A DNA stretch of 64,000 nt from Chryseobacterium culicis (lineage in GTDB: Bacteria; Bacteroidota; Bacteroidia; Flavobacteriales; Weeksellaceae). The stretch lies in the NCBI RefSeq assembly GCF_900108365.1, contig NZ_FNWQ01000007.1:1-64000 (forward strand). Direction: 5' to 3'. A program made the position numbers and the translations under genes. Positions within the stretch are counted from its first letter, which is position 1. The number at the start of each line of letters is the position of its first letter. The notes beneath the pieces are model-generated. The model saw only the letters and a list, made by a program, of their open reading frames with translations, was not told where the DNA came from and made no database searches. Shown piece by piece: positions 25,231-34,581 of this stretch.

Positions 25231-26748
25231 TTAATCCTGATTCTGATATTTTTCAGGGTTGTTAAGCTTACTGTTTGATTTTCCGTAAAGGAAGTATACT
25301 AAACCTCCTAAGAACAACCATACAGCGGAAAGCTCCAATGCATGAGCGCTTAGGTTAAAAATCAAATAAAGATTGATGATTACGCCTAATGCTACCACAA
25401 CTTTATACGCAGGAACTTTGAATGGTCTGATCAGATTCGGTTCTTTTTTTCTCATTACCCAAACTGCAATACAAACCAGTGTAAATGCGAACAGGGTTCC
25501 GAAACTTGTCATATCTGCCAAGGTTGAAATCGGGGTAAAGGCAGCAATCAGCGCTACTACAATTCCTAATAAAATAATTCCTTTGTAAGGTGTTTTTGTT
25601 TTTGGGTGAAGCTGTCCGAAGAACTTAGGGATAAGGCCGTCTTTTGCCATTCCGATGAAGATTCTGGACTGTCCCATCATCATTACCATCACTACAGAGA
25701 TTAATCCTACAGTGGCAGCGATGGTTACGATATTACTGGCCCAGTGTTTTCCTGCAATTTCAAATGCGTATGCTACAGGAGCTTTAATGGCGTCAGGATA
25801 TTTACCTTCAGGATTAAAGTCTGTATAATGCATCATCCCTGTTAATACAAGAGATACACAGATATATAAAGCGGTACAGATTAATAGTGATGCGATAATT
25901 GCAAAAGGCACATCTTTTTTAGGATTAATAGCCTCTCCAGCCTGTGTAGAAACAGCATCAAAACCGATATAAGCAAAGAAAATAGCTGCTGCTCCTGAAA
26001 TAATTCCTTTAATACCATAGGCGGAGACCATATCCCCTTCCGAATTTTTGATCTTTACCGGATCAGGAATAAAAGGCTTCCAGTTTTTAACACCGTCTAC
26101 AGCGTTATAAAGATCAGTATTAGAAAAAATAATATATACCCCTGCAATAATTACAAAGATAACGGCAGACGTTTTCATTAAAACGATCAGGTTATTGGCT
26201 CCTGCTGCTTCTTTCGTTCCTTTTACCAATAATGCAGTAATTAACAGAACAAGAATAAATGCAGGCAGGTTCATAGAAAAACCATCTCCTGTATAACTTG
26301 CGGGATCTGATGTGAGATAAGCAGGTAAATGAATATTAAAAATCTTCAGAAATTTATTAAAATAACCGGACCAGCTTACAGAGACCGCCATACTCGCCAT
26401 GGCATACTCAAGGATGAGACACCAGCCCATGGCCCATGCAAAAATTTCTCCTACGGTTCCGTACGCATACGCATAAGCTGAACCTTCTACAGGAATAATG
26501 GAGGCAAACTCTGCATAGCACAATGCAGCAAAAACGCAGGCTATACCTGCTATAATAAAGGAAATTGCAAGTGCAGGCCCTGCATGATAATAGGCTCCCG
26601 TTCCCGTAAGAACGAAGATTCCACCACCGATGATAGCACCTACTCCAATTGCTGTTAAACTCCATTTTCCAAGGACTTTTTTCAGCTCACTTTTCTTCAT
26701 ATCTGCCTCATAGGCACTTAGTGGCTTCTTAACCCAAATTTTCGACAT
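25231..26748 (-). CDS. Amino-acid permease (APC superfamily)
   Basis: This inner-membrane transporter has 505 residues and about twelve to thirteen membrane segments. IGVGAIIGGGIFVLTG is the substrate-backbone loop in helix 1 of the family. YAEFASIIPVEGSAYAYAY and FFAYIGFDAVSTQAGEAINP are hallmarks of the cationic amino-acid transporter branch. It probably takes up amino acids by proton coupling or exchange; the substrate cannot be read from the sequence. It is a single gene with its own terminator. Confidence 0.9.
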   Translation of the reverse strand: MSKIWVKKPLSAYEADMKKSELKKVLGKWSLTAIGVGAIIGGGIFVLTGTGAYYHAGPALAISFIIAGIACVFAALCYAEFASIIPVEGSAYAYAYGTVGEIFAWAMGWCLILEYAMASMAVSVSWSGYFNKFLKIFNIHLPAYLTSDPASYTGDGFSMNLPAFILVLLITALLVKGTKEAAGANNLIVLMKTSAVIFVIIAGVYIIFSNTDLYNAVDGVKNWKPFIPDPVKIKNSEGDMVSAYGIKGIISGAAAIFFAYIGFDAVSTQAGEAINPKKDVPFAIIASLLICTALYICVSLVLTGMMHYTDFNPEGKYPDAIKAPVAYAFEIAGKHWASNIVTIAATVGLISVVMVMMMGQSRIFIGMAKDGLIPKFFGQLHPKTKTPYKGIILLGIVVALIAAFTPISTLADMTSFGTLFAFTLVCIAVWVMRKKEPNLIRPFKVPAYKVVVALGVIINLYLIFNLSAHALELSAVWLFLGGLVYFLYGKSNSKLNNPEKYQNQD

Positions 26749-26929
26749 GTTTTTTTATTTATTAAGGATTTACGAAAATATAAAAAATTTAGAAACTCTC
26801 ACGTTAATCGTTAAATTTTCATCATTTATTTTACATTAAAATCTTTAAAAACCTGATCAGCACCTTATTCGAAGTATTTCTAAAAAAGTATTTATTAACA
26901 AGTGTTAAGTTTTCTTTATTTTTGAACGC

Positions 26930-27601
26930 ATGAATTTATATGATCTTTTCATAAAACCTTATGAGAAATATGACACCTTACAGATTATCGTGGAGGCGCT
27001 GGCAGCTTTCTTCGGTATTTTAAGTGTTTACTTTTCGATTAAAAAAAACATCTGGGTATACCCTACCGGAATCATCTCTACGCTGATCTATGTGTATATT
27101 CTTTATAATTTTGGCTTATTGGGAGACTGTATGATCAATGTCTATTATACGGTGATGAGCGTTTACGGATGGATATTATGGGCTAAAAATTCTGATGATC
27201 ATATTCATGTAGAGGTCAACTGGGCTTCTAATAAAGAATGGGTTTATGCCTTTCTTCTTTTTATCTTAAGTCTGGCGCTGGTTACTCTTGTTTATTATTA
27301 TAAGCCTTATATTGACAATAAGTTCTCTATGGAAGGAACCAGTTTAGGATTATATCATCTTGACTGGGCCAACTGGATGGATATTTTTACCACCTCCATA
27401 TTTTTAGTAGGAATGTGGTTGATGGCCAAACAGCGCATTGAAAGCTGGATTTTCTGGATCATCGGAGATTTTATTTGCATACCAATGATGATTTTTAAGG
27501 GACTTGGCATCACTTCGGTTCAATATTTGGTATTTACTATAATGGCGATCTTAGGATACGTCAATTGGAAAAAAAGTTTTAAAGAAAAAAAAGTACAATA
27601 A
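26930..27601 (+). CDS. pnuC: Nicotinamide riboside transporter PnuC
   Basis: This inner-membrane carrier brings nicotinamide riboside in for NAD synthesis. The 223 residues have seven membrane segments and the family's ALAAFFGILSVYFSIKKNIW near the start, VYGWILWAK, then DWANWMDIFTTSIFLVGMWL. A perfect TAnnTTTG box (TATTTTTG, 26917-26924) ends only five bases before the ATG, so the transcript may start at or almost at the start codon. The stop is four bases before the next gene, which is probably cotranscribed. Confidence 0.92.
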   Translation: MNLYDLFIKPYEKYDTLQIIVEALAAFFGILSVYFSIKKNIWVYPTGIISTLIYVYILYNFGLLGDCMINVYYTVMSVYGWILWAKNSDDHIHVEVNWASNKEWVYAFLLFILSLALVTLVYYYKPYIDNKFSMEGTSLGLYHLDWANWMDIFTTSIFLVGMWLMAKQRIESWIFWIIGDFICIPMMIFKGLGITSVQYLVFTIMAILGYVNWKKSFKEKKVQ

Positions 27602-27605
27602 AGTC

Positions 27606-28298
27606 ATGAAAAATTTATTTAAAATAGCAGTCAGTATTTTTGCTATTACCAGTTTAACCTCTTGTATGGCATATACCGATGGATACGGAAGCAACAGTGG
27701 AGGTTATGGCTATGGAGATCCTTATTATAACAACGGATATTACTATGCTCCTTCCGGATATTACGGAAGCGGCGGATATTGGGGGAATGACGGCTATTAT
27801 TATAGAAACAATGTTAATTACTACTATGATAATGGTATTCCTTACTATTATGACAATTATAATAACTCCAGAAGAAAAGTATATGTAGAAAGAAGATCCT
27901 CCAGTTCTTCAAGACCTGAAAACGGATTCCAGAATACACGTACTACCAATAGCAATGGTTCTTACAACAACGGAGGCGGTTTCAATAATGGCAGCAGAAA
28001 TAACAATGGCGGATTCAGAAACCAGAACAGCGGGTATCAGAATAACCAGGGAAATCAGAACAACCAAAACGGCGGGTTCAGAAACCAGAACAGCGGTGGA
28101 TTCCGAAATCAGAACAGTGGCTCCCAAAATCAGGGTACACAAAACAACAGCGGATTCCGAAACCAAAACAGCGGTGGATTCCGAAATTCTGAAAGCAGCA
28201 CAAGATCAGAATCTTCCAGCGGCGGATTCCGAAACAGTTCGAGCAGCCAGAGCAGCGGTTCTACAAGACAGCAGAGCAGCGGAGGCGGCTTTAGATAA
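27606..28298 (+). CDS. Low-complexity Gly/Asn/Gln/Ser/Tyr-rich lipoprotein
   Basis: This 230-residue protein has a lipoprotein signal (ISIFAITSLTSC-like, cysteine at residue 20). The first part is Tyr- and Gly-rich (YGYGDPYYNNGYYY). From about residue 110 on it is built of short imperfect repeats around GGFRNQNSG, with about eight units. It ends RQQSSGGGFR. There is no enzyme motif. Proteins of this make are flexible, surface-exposed and variable in repeat number. It sits four bases after pnuC, but a link to NAD uptake is not evident. The DNA repeats here code for protein and are not a CRISPR array. Confidence 0.7.
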   Translation: MKNLFKIAVSIFAITSLTSCMAYTDGYGSNSGGYGYGDPYYNNGYYYAPSGYYGSGGYWGNDGYYYRNNVNYYYDNGIPYYYDNYNNSRRKVYVERRSSSSSRPENGFQNTRTTNSNGSYNNGGGFNNGSRNNNGGFRNQNSGYQNNQGNQNNQNGGFRNQNSGGFRNQNSGSQNQGTQNNSGFRNQNSGGFRNSESSTRSESSSGGFRNSSSSQSSGSTRQQSSGGGFR

Positions 28299-28316
28299 AA
28301 CGATTATAAATAACAA

Positions 28317-28343
28317 AACGAACAGCTAACACTGTTCGTTTTT
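28317..28343 (+). terminator. Terminator of the pnuC unit
   Basis: AACGAACAG and CTGTTCGTT pair around CTAACA, followed by TTTTC. Its right arm overlaps the upstream box of the dapF promoter. Confidence 0.85.
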
Positions 28344-28365
28344 CATTTTAAATATAGTAATTTTG
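28335..28365 (+). promoter_or_regulatory. Promoter of dapF-mltG
   Basis: TTCG at 28335-28338 (one base off TTTG), a 19-base spacer, then a perfect TAnnTTTG (TAATTTTG) at 28358-28365, 23 bases before the dapF ATG. The first box lies inside the terminator hairpin of the gene before. Confidence 0.6.
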
Positions 28366-28387
28366 CTTCTTCATTTAACAAAGAAAT

Positions 28388-29155
28388 ATGGAATTTTATA
28401 AATATCAGGGAACAGGAAATGACTTTGTGATGGTAGACAACCGTGATCTGGAGTTTACTAAAGATAAAAACAATATTGAGAAATTATGTGACAGACGTTT
28501 TGGGATAGGTGCTGATGGTCTTATCCTGTTAGAAAACGATCCGAATTATGATTTCAAAATGGTGTATTACAATTCTGACGGAGGAGAAAGTACCATGTGC
28601 GGAAACGGAGGGAGATGTCTTGTCGCTTTTGCTTTTTTCCTTGACCTATTTGAAGACAAATGCAAATTCATTGCGACAGACGGAGAACACGAGGCGGAAA
28701 TCCATAACGGAGTCATTAAACTAAAAATGATTAACGTAGATACCATTTCGCATGACGGAAATGATTTTGTTCTTGATACAGGGTCTCCCCACTACGTAAA
28801 ATATGTAGATAATCTGAAAGAATACCACGTCTATGATGCAGGATACGGTATCAGAAATTCCGAAAAATATAAAGAAAAAGGGATCAATGTAAATTTTGTA
28901 GAAAAAATTTCTGATGATGAGATTTTTGTAAGAACCTATGAACGAGGCGTTGAGGATGAAACTTACAGCTGCGGAACAGGAGTTACAGCTTCTGCTTTAA
29001 CTTTTCTTCAAAAACATAATCTAACCTCTGTAAAAGTTAAAACTTTAGGTGGAAATCTGAAGGTATATGCTGAAAAAAGCGGCGACTCATTCCAGAACAT
29101 ATGGCTGGAAGGTCCGGCAAAGCAGGTTTTTAGAGGTAAAACAGATCTTCTTTAA
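28388..29155 (+). CDS. dapF: Diaminopimelate epimerase
   Basis: This cytosolic enzyme turns LL- into meso-diaminopimelate for lysine and peptidoglycan synthesis. The 255 residues have both catalytic cysteines: C71 in ESTMCGNGGRC and C195 in ETYSCGTGV. The opening MEFYKYQGTGNDFVMVDNRD is typical. It starts a two-gene unit with mltG, which begins 33 bases after its stop. Both gene products act on peptidoglycan. Confidence 0.95.
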   Translation: MEFYKYQGTGNDFVMVDNRDLEFTKDKNNIEKLCDRRFGIGADGLILLENDPNYDFKMVYYNSDGGESTMCGNGGRCLVAFAFFLDLFEDKCKFIATDGEHEAEIHNGVIKLKMINVDTISHDGNDFVLDTGSPHYVKYVDNLKEYHVYDAGYGIRNSEKYKEKGINVNFVEKISDDEIFVRTYERGVEDETYSCGTGVTASALTFLQKHNLTSVKVKTLGGNLKVYAEKSGDSFQNIWLEGPAKQVFRGKTDLL

Positions 29156-29188
29156 AGACAAAAAACTTTTAATCAACATTTAATAAGA

Positions 29189-30214
29189 ATGAAAAAAGCT
29201 ATTCTCATTATCATTCTGCTGGTTTTTGTAGTGGCAGGATTTTTTGGTTTTAGATTTTATAATAAATATTTAGGAAACAATGTGGAAAAGGAAGGTTACG
29301 TTCTGATTCCTCATAGAGCCGGTTTTAAACAGATCATGGACTCTATTGCTCCCTATATTAAAGACAAAGAATCTTTTGAAGCGGTGGCTAAGGAGAAAGG
29401 TCTTGACACCAACTTTAAGGCAGGGCGTTACCACATCGAAAACGGAACAGGAAACAAAAACCTTGTGAATATGATTAAAGCCGGTAATCAGACTGCAAAT
29501 TCTTACAGAATCGGGGATTTTGGAGATATGTACCAGATGATCGGCAGGGTAACCAAGAAAACGGAAATTGATTCATTACATTTTGTAAATGATCTGGATG
29601 CCGTTGCACAGGAGAAAGGCTATAATAATGTAGAAGATTTAAAAAAATATTTTTTCATTGATACTTATAAATTCTTCTGGACGGTAAGCCCAAGAGAGTT
29701 TTTTTCAAAATTTGAAAATCAGTATAATGATTTCTGGACAAGCGAAAGAAAAAGTAAGGAACAGCAGTCTGGCCTCACAAGAGAGCAGATTTACGCGCTC
29801 GCTTCTATTGTTTATAAGGAATCAGGTGGAAAAAAAGATGAAATGAAAACTATTGCAGGATTGTATTTAAACCGTTACAGAAAGGGAATGAAGCTTCAGT
29901 CTGATCCTACGGTGATCTATGCAATTAATAAGCAGACTAATTTTAAAGAACCTATAAAAAGAGTATTATATAAGCATTTATCTACACCGTCCCCTTATAA
30001 TACTTATGCCAATGCAGGTATTCCTCCGGGACCGATCTGCGTAGTGGATAAGAACTCAGTAGATGCTGTTTTAAATGCTGAAAACAACAATTTTATATTT
30101 ATGTGCGCAGATCCGGCAAGGTTTGGTTACCATAAATTTACGGCAAGTGCTGAAGAGCATGCGGTGAATGCAAAGGCTTACCAGGACTGGCTGAACTCTA
30201 AAAATATAAAATAA
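29189..30214 (+). CDS. mltG: Endolytic murein transglycosylase MltG
   Basis: This membrane-anchored enzyme cuts nascent glycan strands and so helps end peptidoglycan polymerisation. The 341 residues have one N-terminal membrane helix (AILIIILLVFVVAGFFGFRF), a LysM-like part, and the YceG catalytic domain. That domain shows YALASIVYKESGGKKDEMKT with the key glutamate, GLYLNRYRKGMKLQSDPTVI, and TPSPYNTYANAGIPPGPIC. It is cotranscribed with dapF. Confidence 0.94.
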   Translation: MKKAILIIILLVFVVAGFFGFRFYNKYLGNNVEKEGYVLIPHRAGFKQIMDSIAPYIKDKESFEAVAKEKGLDTNFKAGRYHIENGTGNKNLVNMIKAGNQTANSYRIGDFGDMYQMIGRVTKKTEIDSLHFVNDLDAVAQEKGYNNVEDLKKYFFIDTYKFFWTVSPREFFSKFENQYNDFWTSERKSKEQQSGLTREQIYALASIVYKESGGKKDEMKTIAGLYLNRYRKGMKLQSDPTVIYAINKQTNFKEPIKRVLYKHLSTPSPYNTYANAGIPPGPICVVDKNSVDAVLNAENNNFIFMCADPARFGYHKFTASAEEHAVNAKAYQDWLNSKNIK

Positions 30215-30347
30215 GCTTAATAAGCACAAAAAAATTGAAACAGTTAGTAAAATAATAGACGACCATAATATTTTGACATTCAAATTGATATGGATATTCA
30301 AAATAGTAGGGGTTATTCTTTCACGATTTTATACAAAAAAATAACCT

Positions 30348-32885
30348 ATGAAGAATAAGACAGAAATTGTCAATATTTTCACAAGAAAAACTTTAGGACT
30401 TACGTTAGTACTTTCGGCAGCCGCATTGGCTTTTGCACAGGAGAAAGCAGGAGTTTCCGGAACGATTGTCAACAAAAAAAATCAGCCGGTTCCTTATGCT
30501 TCTGTAACGTTCAGCAACAAAGCCAACAAAACATTAAGTGATGCAGTACTGACAGATGAAAAAGGACAATACAAGCTGCAACTGATGCCGGGAGATTATG
30601 ACATTACCGTAGAAGCTATTGATTACAAAAAAAGTGTAGTCAGCAAAAATATTGCAGCCGCAGGTAATATCGGAGCATTATCTATTGAAGCGGAGCCCAC
30701 CTCCACTGCTGATGGCAAAACCAATGAAATACAAGGAGTTGTCATTACTGCAGCAGCGACAAAACCCTATAAAGTAGAACTTGATAAGAAAACATACGAC
30801 CCTTCACAGGACATCGTAAGTAAAGGAGGAAACCTTCAGGATGTTTTAACCAATGTTCCTTCAGTTTCTGTGGATACGGACGGAACAGTTTCCATGAGAG
30901 GAAGCTCCAATGTAAAATTTCTGATCAACGGAAAGCCTTCCGCTCTCCTTGGAATAGATGATGGCGCTAATGCATTACAAAGTATCCCTGCTGATCAGAT
31001 TGACAGAATTGAGGTAATTACCAACCCGTCTTCGAAATTTGAAGCAAGCGGAACTGCCGGTATTTTAAATATTATTTTAAAGAAGAATAAAAAAACAGGT
31101 TTTAATGGAAGCGTTACAGGAACTTTAGGTTATCTTCCTCAAACTGCTCTCAACACCAACTTAAGCTGGAGAAAAGGTAAATTTACATGGTTTCTTAATG
31201 GTGGCGGCAGCTACAGAGAATCTAAAAACACCAGTAGAAATGATGCATGGTTCAACAGTGGAATCAATAGGGAAACTCACAATGAGTCTATCAGTAAAAA
31301 TAAAAATGATAGCTATAACGCATCTGCAGGGTTAACGTATGATATTTCTGATAAAACTTCAGTAAATGCATCGGGAACAGTAAGAACTTTTGACAGTGAC
31401 AACTCGGGAAATATCAGTTATTTTGATAATCCTTTCAGTGGTGGAACTATTTTCAGACAAAGAAAGAGCATCGGAACAGGAAATAATCTTGCATTTCAGG
31501 GAGATTTTGGTTTAGATCATAAATTTGATGATAATGGCCAGAATTTATCGGTTTCATTAAGTCTGCAAAGAAACCGTTCCAATAATGATAATAATATCAA
31601 TGATACGACCGAGGGAATTTTCCAGCTCCAGGATCTTGTTTCTCAAAATACGATTAATAAATCTGTTATTGCCAAGGCTGATTATGAACTGCCGCTTGGA
31701 GAGAATTCTAAATTAGAGGCCGGTTATAGATTAGATACTAATAATAATGACTACAGCAATCAGGTAATGCAGAGCACTGTTACCGCTCCTGCTTTAGCTT
31801 ATCTTGGTAAATACAGTTATGACGCGACGTATAAGGAAATGTTTAATGCATTTTACGTTCAGTTTAAAAGCAAAATAGGAAAATTAGGATATCAGATTGG
31901 TCTTAGAGATGAATTGTCAAAAGTAGATATCAATTATCTGAACCGTGATGGTGAAACTGTAAATAAGTCCAAAAATTACAATAATCTTTTCCCAAGCGTA
32001 TTTTTAAGCTACGAAATTGCGAAAGACAATCAGTTCTTAGTAAATTATTCAAGAAGAATTGACCGTCCCCGTTCTTTCTTTTTGATTCCGAACCCGAATT
32101 ACAGCGATAATCAGAATCTTTTTGACGGAAATATTGATCTGAACCCATCATATGTAGATTCTTATGAAATTGGATACAGTATTTCCAAAAAGAGTTTTAC
32201 CATTAACCCTACAGTCTACTACAGACATTCCACGGATGATGTGAAAATGCTGGTATATGATCAGGATGTTGCCTATAATGACGCCAATGGTGATCCACAG
32301 ACTTTAACTACCTTCCATACCAAACCTATTAACTTAGGAACAGATGACCGTTACGGATTAGACCTTAACTTCAACTGGGATGCAACAAAATGGCTTAAAT
32401 TCCTGGGAAATGTAGATTTATTCGGTTATAAAACTACAGGGGTGTATTTTGACCCTAGTATTATGGATAAACCTACTTCTTTTGAAGGAAAAGGTTTTTC
32501 TACGAGAGCACGACTTACTTCTACATTCAAAATTGATAAGACGTTAAACTTCCAGCTTCAAGGGTTCTACAGAGGTGGACAAAAAACGGCTAGTATTGAC
32601 AGAAGAGATATGTATGCACTAAATTTTGGGGCTTCCAAAACAATATGGAACGGAAATGGAACCATTAGTTTTAATATACAGGATATTTTCAATACAAGAT
32701 CTATGAGATCTACAGCATATGGTCCTAATTATACAAGAGACAGCTATATGCAGTGGCAGCCAAGACAATTTGCCCTATCGTTTACTTACAGATTCAAACA
32801 AGGGGAAAAAGTAGAACAGCCTAAAAAGAAAAAAGATATTAATTCCAATGCAACGGGAGATGACCAGCAAGGCGGCCCAATGTAA
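30348..32885 (+). CDS. TonB-dependent receptor-like outer-membrane beta-barrel protein
   Basis: This 845-residue outer-membrane protein has a signal peptide (ALAFAQ). A carboxypeptidase-regulatory-like domain spans about 30-115 (SGTIVNKKNQPVPYASVTF). A plug domain follows (NLQDVLTNVPSVSVDTDGTV, then SMRGSSNVKFLINGKPSALL), then a long barrel of alternating strands ending SFTYRFKQGEK and a charged Lys-rich tail. Such proteins import large or scarce ligands or take part in envelope upkeep; this subfamily has no known ligand that I can name. It is a single gene ending at a strong terminator, and no SusD-like partner follows. Confidence 0.88.
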   Translation: MKNKTEIVNIFTRKTLGLTLVLSAAALAFAQEKAGVSGTIVNKKNQPVPYASVTFSNKANKTLSDAVLTDEKGQYKLQLMPGDYDITVEAIDYKKSVVSKNIAAAGNIGALSIEAEPTSTADGKTNEIQGVVITAAATKPYKVELDKKTYDPSQDIVSKGGNLQDVLTNVPSVSVDTDGTVSMRGSSNVKFLINGKPSALLGIDDGANALQSIPADQIDRIEVITNPSSKFEASGTAGILNIILKKNKKTGFNGSVTGTLGYLPQTALNTNLSWRKGKFTWFLNGGGSYRESKNTSRNDAWFNSGINRETHNESISKNKNDSYNASAGLTYDISDKTSVNASGTVRTFDSDNSGNISYFDNPFSGGTIFRQRKSIGTGNNLAFQGDFGLDHKFDDNGQNLSVSLSLQRNRSNNDNNINDTTEGIFQLQDLVSQNTINKSVIAKADYELPLGENSKLEAGYRLDTNNNDYSNQVMQSTVTAPALAYLGKYSYDATYKEMFNAFYVQFKSKIGKLGYQIGLRDELSKVDINYLNRDGETVNKSKNYNNLFPSVFLSYEIAKDNQFLVNYSRRIDRPRSFFLIPNPNYSDNQNLFDGNIDLNPSYVDSYEIGYSISKKSFTINPTVYYRHSTDDVKMLVYDQDVAYNDANGDPQTLTTFHTKPINLGTDDRYGLDLNFNWDATKWLKFLGNVDLFGYKTTGVYFDPSIMDKPTSFEGKGFSTRARLTSTFKIDKTLNFQLQGFYRGGQKTASIDRRDMYALNFGASKTIWNGNGTISFNIQDIFNTRSMRSTAYGPNYTRDSYMQWQPRQFALSFTYRFKQGEKVEQPKKKKDINSNATGDDQQGGPM

Positions 32886-32891
32886 AAAGAA

Positions 32892-32926
32892 AAAATCCCG
32901 AAAAGTAATTTTCGGGATTTTTTATG
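32892..32926. terminator. Bidirectional terminator
   Basis: AAAATCCCGAAAA and TTTTCGGGATTTT pair around GTAA with a T-run behind it. It separates the outer-membrane barrel gene from the convergent nucleotidyltransferase gene. Confidence 0.88.
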
Positions 32927-32930
32927 ATTG

Positions 32931-33389
32931 TTATTTTACAGATTCTGCTTTTGCCTTGGTGTCTTTTTCTTTCTCAGCTTCATAGATTCTTCTTCTCAGA
33001 TCGCTGGTGGAAAACCTGTGGTCTCTTTTGTTGTAAAAGAGCTCAATTCCTTTTTCTTCACAGTATTTTTTACCTGTAAAGTCTCTGTTCATATAATCAT
33101 CTCCAATGATCCTTACATCAATCACAAAAGATTTTAAAATGTCTAACAGATCCTCTTCTGTGTAATACGGAATAATCTCATCTACTGCATTCACTGCTTT
33201 CAGTTGAATATACCTCTCAACAATAGTCTGGCTCGGCTTATTTTTGTTGGGACGATCGTGAGACGGATCAATCTGCAGTCCTACAATTAAGTAGTCGCAT
33301 ACCGTTTTTGCTTCTTCAAGCATTTTAATGTGACCAGCATGTAATAAGTCAAATGAGGAAAATGTAATACCTATTCTTTGTGTCTTCAT
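32931..33389 (-). CDS. Adenylyl/cytidylyltransferase family protein
   Basis: This cytosolic nucleotidyltransferase has 152 residues. TFSSFDLLHAGHIKML carries the HxGH nucleotide-binding motif, and RFSTSDLRRRIYEAE is the second motif (S-T-x-D-L-R), like that of glycerol-3-phosphate cytidylyltransferase and the RfaE C-terminal domain. IIGDDYMNRDFTG is the usual middle block. It would activate a sugar or polyol phosphate with CTP or ATP. The nearby galE and DegT genes point to a role in surface glycan supply. Confidence 0.85.
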   Translation of the reverse strand: MKTQRIGITFSSFDLLHAGHIKMLEEAKTVCDYLIVGLQIDPSHDRPNKNKPSQTIVERYIQLKAVNAVDEIIPYYTEEDLLDILKSFVIDVRIIGDDYMNRDFTGKKYCEEKGIELFYNKRDHRFSTSDLRRRIYEAEKEKDTKAKAESVK

Positions 33390-33533
33390 ATTAATTGTAA
33401 TTTAAATCTTCTCTGATAGTACATTTGCTGATGAGGGCAAGGGCAAGATGTTCAGTGAAGGTGTTTGTAATTTTTTATAATTATTTTTAAATTTTTCTTT
33501 CATAAGGTAAGGAAAATTTCACAATCACTAAGA

Positions 33534-34556
33534 TTATGAATTCCTTGCATTTAAATATTTCTGCCACTCCCAAACCGTTCTTAAAGATTCCTCAAGAGAC
33601 GTTTCGGACTTCCAGTTGAGTTCTCTTTCCGCTTTTTCCGGGTTGGCATAGGCAATTGTAATATCTCCTTCTCTTCTGGAGCAAATCTTATAAGGTACTT
33701 CTACATTATTAGCTTTTTCGAATGCCTTTACCACTTCTAGCACAGATGACCCTTTTCCTGTTCCCAGATTGTAAGTATCGACCACCGCTTCAGCTGAAGT
33801 GTCCTCAATCAGTTTCTTTAGGGCTGCAACATGGGCTTTCGCAAGATCAACAACATAGATATAATCACGAACGGCTGTTCCGTCCTGGGTTGGGTAATTA
33901 TCTCCCCAGATACTTAATTTCTCCCGGATTCCTGCAGCAGTCTGCATTACATAAGGTACTAAATTATCAGGAACTCCAATTGGCAGCTCTCCCAATTTTC
34001 CAGACGGATGTGCTCCGATGGGGTTAAAATACCTCAATACCGAAATTTTACGGTGATAAGCCTTAGCAAAATCAATCAGAATCTGCTCCCCCATTTGCTT
34101 GGTTTTCCCGTAGACGCTTTCAGGCATTTTCAATGGTGCATTTTCATCTATAGGCATTACATCAGCCTGTCCGTACACTGTACATGACGAGCTGAAAATA
34201 AAATTGGAAATTTCCCTTGTTTTAAACTCCTGAAGAATATTAATTAATGAAAACAAATTATTTTCGTAATAATCTACAGGTTTTAGCTGGCTCTCTCCTA
34301 CTGCTTTAGAAGCTGCAAAATTAATACAGCCATCAATCTGATGGGCATCAAAAACCTGAGCAAGAAGCTCTTTTCTTCTCAAGTCAAAAGGATAAAAAAC
34401 AGGCTTTTTTCCTGTAATCTCCTGGATATTGTTTAAAATAAACCTTTCTGAATTGGATAAATCATCTACAATAACGACTTCGAAGTCATTATTGAGGAGT
34501 TCTACCACGGTGTGAGAACCAATATAGCCAAGTCCTCCGGTAACAAGTATTGTCAT
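33534..34556 (-). CDS. galE: UDP-glucose 4-epimerase
   Basis: This cytosolic short-chain dehydrogenase-type enzyme interconverts UDP-glucose and UDP-galactose. The 340 residues start with the NAD-binding loop GGLGYIGSHT. They have FSSSCTVYGQADVMPIDE, the catalytic Tyr-Lys pair in PESVYGKTKQMGE, then RYFNPIGAHPSGKLGE and RDYIYVVDLAKAHVAAL. All are GalE hallmarks. It lies in a run of sugar genes on the minus strand, behind the DegT gene and a small membrane protein (gap 25 bases). Confidence 0.94.
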   Translation of the reverse strand: MTILVTGGLGYIGSHTVVELLNNDFEVVIVDDLSNSERFILNNIQEITGKKPVFYPFDLRRKELLAQVFDAHQIDGCINFAASKAVGESQLKPVDYYENNLFSLINILQEFKTREISNFIFSSSCTVYGQADVMPIDENAPLKMPESVYGKTKQMGEQILIDFAKAYHRKISVLRYFNPIGAHPSGKLGELPIGVPDNLVPYVMQTAAGIREKLSIWGDNYPTQDGTAVRDYIYVVDLAKAHVAALKKLIEDTSAEAVVDTYNLGTGKGSSVLEVVKAFEKANNVEVPYKICSRREGDITIAYANPEKAERELNWKSETSLEESLRTVWEWQKYLNARNS

Positions 34557-34581
34557 TCTATTTTTATTCTATGTGTTTTTC

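Noticed and set aside
27950..28280. Short direct repeats that look like a CRISPR or satellite array
   Set aside because: The units are imperfect, in frame and code for GGFRNQNSG repeats of a lipoprotein; there are no unique spacers of constant length.
27955..28329. Plus-strand frame of 124 codons in another frame of the repeat lipoprotein
   Set aside because: Its Thr/Ala/Glu-rich repeats are just the other-frame reading of the same DNA repeats; it has no start context of its own.
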